NCBI RefSeq assembly: GCF_027563345.1
Contig: NZ_JAMKBK010000002.1
Length of the DNA stretch: 64,000 bases
Direction: 5' to 3' (one strand)
From: Psychrobacillus psychrodurans
GTDB lineage: Bacteria; Bacillota; Bacilli; Bacillales_A; Planococcaceae
Shown here piece after piece: positions 8,073 to 15,422 of the stretch. The translations under genes and the position numbers were made by a program. The notes below the pieces were generated by a model. It did not search any database. It saw only the letters and a list, made by a program, of their open reading frames with translations, and was not told the DNA's origin. How positions within the stretch are numbered: position 1 is the stretch's first letter; the number at the start of each line of letters is the position of its first letter.

Positions 8073-8211
8073 ATAGCTCTTAATTTTAAAGGTAAAGACC
8101 TTAAGTGTTTTCGGATAGCCCATAAATCACTTTTAATAATCCATAGATTTCAATATAGCCCTTAAATTCTCTACTTTAGTCCTTAACATCGAGCAAATAG
8201 CCCATAAAGCC
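8073..8211. repeat. Array of seven degenerate 21-nt repeats (core ATAGCCCATAAAT)
   Basis: Seven related cores start near 8073, 8094, 8115, 8136, 8155, 8176 and 8197, that is, intervals of 21, 21, 21, 19, 21 and 21 nt. Best units read ATAGCCCATAAAT or ATAGCCCTTAAAT; poorer ones read AGACCTTAAG, AATCCATAGAT and TTAGTCCTTAAC. The 8-9 nt between cores vary freely. There is no supported ORF, no dyad symmetry in the core and no cas genes. The function is unknown. It occupies the ileS-lspA gap. A second array with the same period but a different core lies at 43.7 kb. Confidence 0.8.
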
Positions 8212-8349
8212 GCCACCCTTTCAACTCTTATGGTACATAATCGATGTTGAAATTGTGTCTGCTCTTTTACGTATTGCATGGTTCTGTGTTAAACTAGATG
8301 GAGAGTGTTCAATTTTGCTGAAAAGAATTTGTTATGTGGGGGAAATAAT

Positions 8350-8826
8350 GTGTGGAAATTTTATGGACTGGCGGCCTTTGTCATTGCATTAGATCAATGG
8401 ACAAAATGGCTAGTCGTTAAAAATATGATACTTGGTGAACGAATTATTATGTGGGACCCTTACCTAGCGCTACTTTCTCATAGAAATAGAGGAGCAGCCT
8501 GGGGCATTCTAGAAGGAAAAATAGGATTCTTTACCATTGTCACTATCATCGTCATCATTGGAATTATCTATTATTTTCATAAAGAAGCAAAAGGAAAGCC
8601 AGTATTTCAAGCTGGCTTGATGATGCTACTTGGAGGAGCAATAGGGAACTTTATTGACCGACTTTGGAGAGGCGAAGTAGTAGACTTCGTCGATGTTTTA
8701 ATACCTATTATTAATTATGATTTTCCAATCTTTAACGTGGCAGATGCTGCACTAACTATTGGTGTTGTAATTATAATATTATTCGTATTTCAAGAAGAAC
8801 GAGCTGAAAAGAAAAAGGTGAAGTAA
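8350..8826 (+). CDS. lspA: Lipoprotein signal peptidase (signal peptidase II)
   Basis: Membrane aspartyl protease that removes signal peptides from prolipoproteins after diacylglyceryl modification of the lipobox cysteine. There are four hydrophobic segments in 158 residues. Conserved blocks are ALDQWTKWLVVKNM, SHRNRGAAWGIL, GGAIGNFIDRLWRGEVVDFVDV (first catalytic Asp region) and PIFNVADAALTIGV (second catalytic Asp region). The start was set at the GTG at 8350 because GGGGGA lies 6-7 nt before it and the product then matches the family length. A GTG at 8305 in frame would add 15 residues without a good binding site. The stop overlaps the next gene by one base. Confidence 0.92.
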   Translation: MWKFYGLAAFVIALDQWTKWLVVKNMILGERIIMWDPYLALLSHRNRGAAWGILEGKIGFFTIVTIIVIIGIIYYFHKEAKGKPVFQAGLMMLLGGAIGNFIDRLWRGEVVDFVDVLIPIINYDFPIFNVADAALTIGVVIIILFVFQEERAEKKKVK

Positions 8827-9752
8827 TGGAAGATTTAACATTTATTATTGAAAATGAACAAGCAAAAGAGCGCATTGATAAAGCAATTGCATCTTTTGAA
8901 TCAGATTGGTCACGTACACAAATTCAAAATTTTATAAAAGACGGCTTTGTAACAGTAAATAATGAGCCAGCAAAAACGAGCTATAAAGTAAAAGCTGGTG
9001 ATGTTATTGTCGTTACACCTCCAGATGCTGTTCCACTTGATATTGTTGCCGAGAACTTGAACTTAGAAATCATCTATGAGGATGAAGATGTAGTTGTTGT
9101 CTATAAACCTCGTGGAATGGTTGTACATCCTGCACCTGGACATACTACTGGAACACTAGTTAATGGTTTGATGTATCAAATTAAAGATTTGTCAGGTATT
9201 AATGGAGTTATGCGTCCTGGAATTGTGCATCGTATTGATAAAGATACGACAGGTCTTTTGATGGTTGCTAAAAATGATGTAGCACATGTCTCGTTAGTGG
9301 ACCAACTTGTAAAGAAAACAGTTACTCGTAAGTACACAGCACTTGTGCATGGTCGCATTGCTCACGATAAAGGGACGATTGATGCTCCTATTGCTCGTGA
9401 TAAAAAAGAAAGACAAAGTATGGCGGTAGTAGATAATGGTAAGCACGCTGTTACACATTTTCGTGTTATAGAGAGATATGATAAATTTTCGTTAGTTGAA
9501 TGCCAATTGGAAACTGGACGTACACATCAAATCCGTGTTCATATGAAATATATCGGTTATCCACTTGCTGGAGATCCAAAATACGGTCCGAAAAAAACTA
9601 TTAGTTTTGATGGACAAGTTTTACATGCAGGATTATTAGGTTTTATTCACCCAAAAACGGGAGAATACTTAGAGTTCTCCTACCCACTTCCAGAGGATTT
9701 CACTAATTTGATACAAGATTTAAAAAATCAATCATTGATTAATGAGGAATAG
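8826..9752 (+). CDS. rluD: RluA/RluD family 23S rRNA pseudouridine synthase
   Basis: Converts specific uridines of 23S rRNA to pseudouridine. The 308 residues comprise an N-terminal S4 RNA-binding domain (ERIDKAIASF...SRTQIQNFIKDGFVTVNN) and a catalytic domain with VVYKPRGMVVHPAPGH and the signature PGIVHRIDKDTTGLL, in which D138 is the predicted nucleophile. The downstream ETGRTHQIRVHMKYIGYPLAGDPKYG block is typical of the RluD/YlyB branch. B. subtilis has the orthologue ylyB between lspA and pyrR, as here. It overlaps lspA by one base. The pyr promoter probably lies in its last codons. Confidence 0.93.
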   Translation: MEDLTFIIENEQAKERIDKAIASFESDWSRTQIQNFIKDGFVTVNNEPAKTSYKVKAGDVIVVTPPDAVPLDIVAENLNLEIIYEDEDVVVVYKPRGMVVHPAPGHTTGTLVNGLMYQIKDLSGINGVMRPGIVHRIDKDTTGLLMVAKNDVAHVSLVDQLVKKTVTRKYTALVHGRIAHDKGTIDAPIARDKKERQSMAVVDNGKHAVTHFRVIERYDKFSLVECQLETGRTHQIRVHMKYIGYPLAGDPKYGPKKTISFDGQVLHAGLLGFIHPKTGEYLEFSYPLPEDFTNLIQDLKNQSLINEE

Positions 9753-9763
9753 TACTCTATACT
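9735..9763 (+). promoter_or_regulatory. Sigma-A promoter of the pyr operon
   Basis: TTGATT (9735-9740), a 17-nt spacer and TATACT (9758-9763). The -35 box lies inside the 3' end of the pseudouridine synthase gene. Confidence 0.75.
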
Positions 9764-9808
9764 AGTGAAAGAAATAAGAAAAAATTATATAGCTTCACCT
9801 TTAATAAC

Positions 9809-9935
9809 AGTCCAGAGAGGCTGAGAAGGTACTTGTGAACGTGACTCACTATCAATCTGCGGATTTTTAGGAATCACACTAATTTATTACGCATTTACAA
9901 CCTTCTGGGCTCTCGAGCTTAGAAGGTTTTTTATT
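9809..9935 (+). promoter_or_regulatory. PyrR-dependent attenuator before pyrR
   Basis: AGTCCAGAGAGGCT at 9809-9822 matches the PyrR RNA-binding consensus ARUCCNGNGAGGYU. The following AGAAGGT can pair with ACCTTCT at 9900-9906 as an antiterminator. The alternative is the terminator AACCTTCT...AGAAGGTT (9899-9928) plus a T-run. UMP- or UTP-loaded PyrR would stabilise the upstream hairpin and allow termination. This is the standard Bacillales pyr control. Confidence 0.92.
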
Positions 9936-9958
9936 TTGTTCAAAGGAGATGTAAGTTG

Positions 9959-10498
9959 ATGGGAGAAAAAGCGAATATTCTAGATGAGCAAGCGATAAAT
10001 CGAGCACTCACAAGAATTGCACATGAAATTATTGAACGTAACAAGGGGATTGATGAATGTATTCTAGTGGGCATCAAAACTAGAGGAGCATTTTTAGCTC
10101 AGCGTCTAGCGGGTAGAATCGAACGTATTGAGGGCAAACCGATAAAAACAGGAGAGCTTGATATAACGCTATATAGAGATGATCTTTCCTTGAAGAATGA
10201 TACAGCTGAACCGCTAGTGCAACAAGTTGATATAACACATGATGTGAAGGATAAAAAAGTTATTTTGGTTGACGATGTTTTATTTACCGGAAGAACTGTC
10301 CGAGCTGCAATGGATGCAGTAATGGATTTAGGAAGACCATCTCAAATACAGTTAGCAGTTTTAATTGATAGAGGGCATCGAGAGCTACCGATTCGAGCAG
10401 ACTATGTTGGAAAAAATATACCTACCTCTAGCAGTGAGAGAATTGTTGTAAAAGTTACAGAAACAGACGAAGTAGATGCAGTAACCATTTACGAATAA
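9959..10498 (+). CDS. pyrR: Bifunctional pyr operon attenuator / uracil phosphoribosyltransferase
   Basis: RNA-binding regulator of pyrimidine synthesis with secondary uracil phosphoribosyltransferase activity (uracil plus PRPP to UMP). The 179-residue protein is nearly collinear with B. subtilis PyrR: ILDEQAINRALTRIAHEIIERNKG, ILVGIKTRGAFLAQRL, DITLYRDDLS. The PRPP motif VILVDDVLFTGRT lies near residues 101-113, and DRGHRELPIRADYVGKNIPTS follows. ATG at 9959 was chosen because MGEKANILDEQ aligns with the B. subtilis start; a TTG at 9956 is closer to the ideal distance from AAAGGAGA and cannot be excluded. It is the first gene of the ten-gene operon. Confidence 0.96.
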   Translation: MGEKANILDEQAINRALTRIAHEIIERNKGIDECILVGIKTRGAFLAQRLAGRIERIEGKPIKTGELDITLYRDDLSLKNDTAEPLVQQVDITHDVKDKKVILVDDVLFTGRTVRAAMDAVMDLGRPSQIQLAVLIDRGHRELPIRADYVGKNIPTSSSERIVVKVTETDEVDAVTIYE

Positions 10499-10602
10499 GT
10501 AAAGAGAAAGCATCGACAAGCGCTGGAGATAAACAGATATTGAGTAAGAAGCATATACTTCCAGGTCTATTAAAAAAATTATTTAAAAGGTAGGTAAAAT
10601 TC

Positions 10603-11922
10603 ATGTCAAATGCCGTTTTAGATGTAAATGAAAAGCCATCCGGTGGGCAGCTCATCACTTTAAGTTTTCAACATATGTTTGCGATGTTCGGATCTACCAT
10701 ATTAGTACCACAGCTGGTAGGTTTAAGCCCTGCGATTGCATTGTTAACAAGCGGGATAGCAACAATTATCTTCTTACTCGTAACTAAATTCCAAGTACCA
10801 GCATATTTAGGATCGTCGTTCGCATTTATCGCACCTATTCTTGTGGCAGTAAATGGGTTGAATGAATCGGGAAAAGCTATTAATCCGGGTAATGCCATGA
10901 TCGGGGCAGTTTTCGTAGGATTAGTTTATGGAATTGTGTCTCTTGTAATTTGGAAAAGTGGTTATAAATGGATTATGAAGCTTTTACCAGCAATTGTCGT
11001 AGGTCCTGTCATTATGGTAATTGGTCTCGGATTGTCGAGTACAGCAGTCGATATGGCAATGAATATAACAAATGCAGAATCAGGCATAAAAGAATATAGC
11101 TTCCTGCACTTCTCAGCAGCTTTAGTTACATTGTTTACAGCGATCATCTGTACGGTATACTTCAAAAATATAATTAGTACAATGCCAATCTTAATAGGAT
11201 TAGTTGTAGGTTATATATATTCCATTATCATCGGGATTGTTGATTTTACCGCAATAAAAGAAGCGAAATTGTTCGCTTCACCAGACTTTTTAGTTCCTGG
11301 AGTACATTATGATTTTGTTGTTACTTCAAATATATTACTAGTGATGGTTCCAATCGTTATCGTCACTATCTCAGAGCATATTGGGCATCAGCTCGTGTTA
11401 GGGAAAGTTGTAGAAAGAGACTACATAAAAGAACCTGGATTGCATAGGTCATTACTAGGTGATGGTCTAGGAACGTTAGTAAGTGCACTTATCGGTGGAC
11501 CACCTAAAACTACTTACGGTGAAAACATTGGAGTGTTAGCAATAACTCGTATATATAGTGTTTATGTTATTTTGGGTGCAGCTGTAGTAGCGATCCTACT
11601 TTCGTTTTTTGGAAAAGCAATGGCAGTTATTTCTACGATACCAACAGCAGTTTTAGGCGGTGTATCTATCCTACTATTTGGGATAATCGCAGCAAGTGGG
11701 TTACGTATGTTAGTTGATGCAAAAGTAGATTTTGGCAATAGTAGAAATTTAGTCATTGCATCTGTAATCCTAGTAATTGGAATCGGTGGGGCAAAATTCA
11801 TTGTCACAGAAGCTCTTAGTATTGAAGGGATGGCTTTAGCGGCAATTATCGGGGTTATACTAAATCTGATCCTACCAGGTAGAAAACAAGCAGAAAGTAC
11901 AGATTTACATCAAACTAAATAA
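10603..11922 (+). CDS. pyrP: Uracil permease
   Basis: Proton-coupled uracil importer of the nucleobase:cation symporter-2 (UraA) family, 439 residues with about 14 membrane spans. Family marks are LSFQHMFAMFGSTILVPQLVGLSPA, the GTYGENIGVLA-like block near the carrier core (PPKTTYGENIGVLAITR) and the TISEHIGHQL segment that contributes a substrate-binding glutamate. It follows pyrR by 104 nt. I see no PyrR-binding site or terminator in that gap, unlike B. subtilis, which has a second attenuator here. The start follows AAAGGTAGG. Confidence 0.95.
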   Translation: MSNAVLDVNEKPSGGQLITLSFQHMFAMFGSTILVPQLVGLSPAIALLTSGIATIIFLLVTKFQVPAYLGSSFAFIAPILVAVNGLNESGKAINPGNAMIGAVFVGLVYGIVSLVIWKSGYKWIMKLLPAIVVGPVIMVIGLGLSSTAVDMAMNITNAESGIKEYSFLHFSAALVTLFTAIICTVYFKNIISTMPILIGLVVGYIYSIIIGIVDFTAIKEAKLFASPDFLVPGVHYDFVVTSNILLVMVPIVIVTISEHIGHQLVLGKVVERDYIKEPGLHRSLLGDGLGTLVSALIGGPPKTTYGENIGVLAITRIYSVYVILGAAVVAILLSFFGKAMAVISTIPTAVLGGVSILLFGIIAASGLRMLVDAKVDFGNSRNLVIASVILVIGIGGAKFIVTEALSIEGMALAAIIGVILNLILPGRKQAESTDLHQTK

Positions 11923-11949
11923 TAGACCTTTTAAGAAGTTGAACAGTGA

Positions 11950-12050
11950 GTCAGCAAAAGGTTCGGATAGCAAGTTGGGACATGTAGCATGATCCTACTA
12001 CTTGTCTATGCAAAAACGAACCTTCTCGAAACTTTTTCGAGGAGGTTTTA
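11950..12050 (+). promoter_or_regulatory. Putative pyrP-pyrB attenuator
   Basis: AAGGTTCG (11958-11965) is perfectly complementary to CGAACCTT (12017-12024), giving an antiterminator. This competes with a terminator in which AACCTTCTCGAAA (12019-12031) pairs with TTTCGAGGAGGTT (12035-12047), followed by TT. AGTCAGCAAAAGGTT just before the antiterminator is a degenerate version of the PyrR-binding sequence. The architecture mirrors the pyrR leader, but the protein-binding site is much weaker by eye and the terminal T-run is short. Confidence 0.65.
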
Positions 12051-12064
12051 ACATTTACTAAACA

Positions 12065-12132
12065 AGCCTCCGGCGGATGTCACAGACTTTATCGAGCTTC
12101 TCGAAAAAAATCTGGATGCAAATCCACCCAGG
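12065..12132 (+). other. Compact structured GC-rich segment before pyrB
   Basis: GCCTCCGGCGGATGTCACAG is followed by a hairpin with TCGAG-CTT-CTCGA (12092-12104) and a second one with TGGAT-GCAA-ATCCA (12113-12126). It lies between the pyrB attenuator and the start codon, has no coding potential and looks like a repeat or RNA fragment. Only one copy is present in this window. Confidence 0.35.
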
Positions 12133-12164
12133 AGAATTTGATTTAAACAGAAAGGTGGATATTC

Positions 12165-13043
12165 ATGGAAAATTTAGTATCAATGAAAGACTTATCGGCG
12201 GATCAAATACATCAGATATTAAAACAAACACAAGCGTTTCGTGATGGTACCACCTCAACTCTGAATAATAACTACATGGTATCGAACCTGTTTTTTGAGC
12301 CTAGCACTAGAACTAAGATGAGCTTTGAAATGGCTGAAAGAAAATTAAAATTAGATATCCTTCCTTTTGATGCTGGATTCTCTAGTACATTAAAAGGTGA
12401 AACACTTTATGACACAGTAAAAGTTCTAGAATCCATTGGGCTAGATGTATTAATTATTAGGCATGAGCAAAATAATTATTTTGAAGAATTAGTTGGGAAA
12501 GTTAAACCTGCGATTATTAACGGGGGAGACGGTACAGGAAATCATCCAACGCAAAGCCTGTTAGATATTTATACAATTTGGCAAGAGTTTGGCACTTTAC
12601 AAGATAAAGTAATCACGATTGTAGGAGATATCAACCATAGTCGTGTTGCTAGGTCTAATGCAGATGCACTTGCAAAATTAGGCGCACAAGTCCGATTTGT
12701 ATGCCCGCCAGAGTGGCAGGGAGAGTTCGAAGCGTTTAATGAATTCGATGAGGTAATAGAAGATAGTGATGTTCTCATGATGCTCCGTGTTCAACATGAG
12801 AGACATGATGGGAAGACAACATTTTCTAAAGAGCAATATCATCATTTATATGGTCTAACAATAGAACGTGAACGGAAAATGAAAAAAACTGGAATTATCT
12901 TACATCCAGCGCCATTCAATAGAGGCGTGGAAATAGCTAGTGAGTTAGTAGAATGTGATCGGTCAAGGATATTTAAGCAAATGGAAAATGGTGTTTATGT
13001 TCGCATGGCTGTCATTGAAATGATTTTGAAAGGGAGAGAATAA
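12165..13043 (+). CDS. pyrB: Aspartate carbamoyltransferase catalytic subunit
   Basis: Condenses carbamoyl phosphate with aspartate to carbamoyl-aspartate, the first committed step of pyrimidine synthesis. The 292 residues (B. subtilis 304) have the carbamoyl-phosphate loop PSTRTKMSFEMAE with STRT at 47-50, the second binding motif HPTQSLLDIYT (127-137), the mobile RVQHERHDG region and HPAPFNRGVEIASELVE. There is no regulatory-subunit gene (pyrI) nearby, as expected for the unregulated Bacillus-type trimer. The ATG follows AAAGGTGG. pyrC begins one base after the stop. Confidence 0.97.
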   Translation: MENLVSMKDLSADQIHQILKQTQAFRDGTTSTLNNNYMVSNLFFEPSTRTKMSFEMAERKLKLDILPFDAGFSSTLKGETLYDTVKVLESIGLDVLIIRHEQNNYFEELVGKVKPAIINGGDGTGNHPTQSLLDIYTIWQEFGTLQDKVITIVGDINHSRVARSNADALAKLGAQVRFVCPPEWQGEFEAFNEFDEVIEDSDVLMMLRVQHERHDGKTTFSKEQYHHLYGLTIERERKMKKTGIILHPAPFNRGVEIASELVECDRSRIFKQMENGVYVRMAVIEMILKGRE

Positions 13044-13044
13044 C

Positions 13045-14325
13045 ATGACAAAAATTATTCAAAACGTTCAAATAGTTAACAATGAAGGAAATCTAGAAAC
13101 AACTGCTATTTTAGTTCAAGATGGAAGAATTGCAGCAATCGGAGCGAGTATCGCATCAAATGGTGCTCAACTAATAGATGGTAAGGGACAATTACTTTCA
13201 CCTGGCTTTATTGATGTACATGTTCATTTGCGTGAACCAGGGGGAGAGCATAAAGAAACGATTGAAACAGGAACGAAAGCAGCAGCAAAAGGTGGTTATA
13301 CAACCATTTGCGCTATGCCAAATACAAGACCAGTACCTGACAGTGCAGAAAATTTCTCACATGTATTAGATTTAGTAGAGAAAAATGCACTTGTACGCGT
13401 ATTACCGTATGGTTCCATTACAATTCGACAAGCGGGCAAAGAAAGAACAGATATCGAAGCTTTAAAAAATCTTGGAGCTTTTGCTTTAACAGATGATGGT
13501 GTTGGTGTACAGGAAGCTGGAACAATGCTAGAAGCAATGAAGGAAGCAGCAAAATTCAATATCCCGATTGTCGCTCACTGTGAAGATAACACACTTATCT
13601 ACGGTGGCGTGATGCATAAAGGGAAACGCAGCGAAGAACTTGGTTTAAAAGGTATACCTTCTGTTTCTGAATCAGTACATATCGCGCGAGACATTTTACT
13701 CGCAGAAGCAGCAGGTGCGCACTATCATGTATGTCATGTGAGTACGAAAGAATCAGTACGAGTGATTAGAGCCGCTAAAAAAGCTGGTATTCAGGTTACA
13801 GCAGAAGTAAGCCCGCATCATTTATTACTATGTGAGGACGATATTCCATCAAATGACGCAGCATGGAAGATGAACCCTCCACTTAGAGCGAAAGAAGATA
13901 TGATGGCACTGCGTGAAGGACTGGTAGATGGAACCTTAGATTTTATCGCAACAGATCATGCTCCTCATACTGAGGAAGAAAAGTCATTTGGATTTGAGAA
14001 AGCTCCTTTCGGAATTGTCGGTTTAGAAACAGCATTCCCATTATTATATACTCACTTTGTTAAAACAGGCGATTGGACACTCAAGCAGCTATTGGAATAC
14101 CTAACTATCAAACCAGCGGAAGTATTTGGATTTGAGTTTGGAAAGCTTGAAGTAGGTGCTCCAGCCGATTTAGTTTTATTAGATTTAGATAAAGAGCAAG
14201 AGATTGTGAAAGAAGCTTTTGTATCCAAAGGAAAGAATACACCATTTAACGGATGGGCCTGCAATGGTTGGCCACAACTTACAATGTATAACGGAGAAAT
14301 CGTATGGCAGGAGGAACAAGCATGA
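13045..14325 (+). CDS. pyrC: Dihydroorotase (class I)
   Basis: Zinc amidohydrolase that cyclises carbamoyl-aspartate to dihydroorotate. The 426 residues have the metal-binding DVHVHLREPG motif with H59 and H61. Further marks are the AMPNTRPVPD region, ALTDDGVGVQ, the histidines in VAHCEDN and YHVCHVSTKES, and the catalytic aspartate in FIATDHAPHT. The C-terminal GAPADLVLLDLD strand is typical of the amidohydrolase beta-domain. It overlaps carA by the ATGA arrangement, consistent with translational coupling in the pyr operon. Confidence 0.96.
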   Translation: MTKIIQNVQIVNNEGNLETTAILVQDGRIAAIGASIASNGAQLIDGKGQLLSPGFIDVHVHLREPGGEHKETIETGTKAAAKGGYTTICAMPNTRPVPDSAENFSHVLDLVEKNALVRVLPYGSITIRQAGKERTDIEALKNLGAFALTDDGVGVQEAGTMLEAMKEAAKFNIPIVAHCEDNTLIYGGVMHKGKRSEELGLKGIPSVSESVHIARDILLAEAAGAHYHVCHVSTKESVRVIRAAKKAGIQVTAEVSPHHLLLCEDDIPSNDAAWKMNPPLRAKEDMMALREGLVDGTLDFIATDHAPHTEEEKSFGFEKAPFGIVGLETAFPLLYTHFVKTGDWTLKQLLEYLTIKPAEVFGFEFGKLEVGAPADLVLLDLDKEQEIVKEAFVSKGKNTPFNGWACNGWPQLTMYNGEIVWQEEQA

Positions 14326-15422
14326 AAACAAGATACTTAATATTAGAAGACGGTACAGTATTTAAGGGAAATGCATTTGGAAGTGATGCAGGAACAATTG
14401 GTGAAGTAATTTTTACAACTGCAATGACAGGCTATCAGGAATCCATTTCAGATCCTTCTAACTGTGGGCAAATATTAACGTTTACGTATCCTATGGTTGG
14501 TAACTATGGTATAAATCCAGATGATTTTGAAGCTATAGAAATAGGACTTTCTGGAGTTGTTATTAGAGAGCTTGCAGAACAACCATCGAACTTCAGAAAT
14601 ACTGCTACTATAAGTGAATTTTTAGTTGCTAAAAACGTTCCCGGAATTGAAGGAATTGATACAAGAAAGCTAACACGTATTATTCGTATGCACGGTTCAT
14701 TAAAAGGAAGGCTTACCAATGCAGAAGAAGAGGTGAATGTGGAACAAATAGTACAAGAACTTCAAGCAACTGAACTTCCTAAAAATTTAGTAGAACAAGT
14801 TTCAATAACTCGACCATACCCAAGTCCAGGACGTGGAAAAAGAGTGGTACTGGTGGACTTTGGTATGAAACATGGCATATTAAGAGAACTAAACAAACGT
14901 GATTGCGATATTATTGTAGTCCCATATAACACTTCAGCAACTGAAATTCTAGGTATGTACCCGGATGGTGTCATGCTATCTAATGGACCTGGAGATCCAA
15001 CTGATATTCCAGAAGCAATTGAAATGGTAAAAGGAATTATCGGAAAAGTACCGATTTTCGGAGTATGTCTTGGACATCAACTTATTTCACTGGCAAGTGG
15101 TGCTAAATCCTTCAAATTGAAATTTGGTCATCGCGGAGGAAATCACCCAGTAAAAGATTTAAGAACTGGTAGAACAGAGTTAACTTCTCAAAACCATGGT
15201 TATGCAATTGATGCAGATTCCATTGCACAAACTGATCTGGAAATTACACATATAGCTTTAAATGATGGCACAGTAGAAGGAGTTAGACATACTAAGTTCC
15301 CGGTATTTTGTGTTCAGTTCCACCCAGAAGGATCCTCAGGTCCAGAAGATTCAAAACATCTATTTGACGAGTTTATCAAATTAATGAATACAGAAAGCAA
15401 AAAGGAGAATTCACATGCCTAA
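14322..15422 (+). CDS. carA: Carbamoyl-phosphate synthase small (glutaminase) subunit
   Basis: Hydrolyses glutamine and passes ammonia to the large subunit for carbamoyl phosphate synthesis (pyrAA in B. subtilis). An N-terminal swivel domain (LEDGTVFKGNAFGSD, TAMTGYQESISDPSNCGQI) leads to a class I glutamine amidotransferase domain with the nucleophile C249 in FGVCLGHQLI and the His/Glu pair in CVQFHPEGSSGPEDS. The start was set to ATG 14322, overlapping the pyrC stop and preceded by CAGGAGGAACAAGC; the open frame extends 18 nt further upstream without a better site. The product has 366 residues; B. subtilis PyrAA has 364. It overlaps carB by eight bases. Confidence 0.96.
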   Translation: MKTRYLILEDGTVFKGNAFGSDAGTIGEVIFTTAMTGYQESISDPSNCGQILTFTYPMVGNYGINPDDFEAIEIGLSGVVIRELAEQPSNFRNTATISEFLVAKNVPGIEGIDTRKLTRIIRMHGSLKGRLTNAEEEVNVEQIVQELQATELPKNLVEQVSITRPYPSPGRGKRVVLVDFGMKHGILRELNKRDCDIIVVPYNTSATEILGMYPDGVMLSNGPGDPTDIPEAIEMVKGIIGKVPIFGVCLGHQLISLASGAKSFKLKFGHRGGNHPVKDLRTGRTELTSQNHGYAIDADSIAQTDLEITHIALNDGTVEGVRHTKFPVFCVQFHPEGSSGPEDSKHLFDEFIKLMNTESKKENSHA

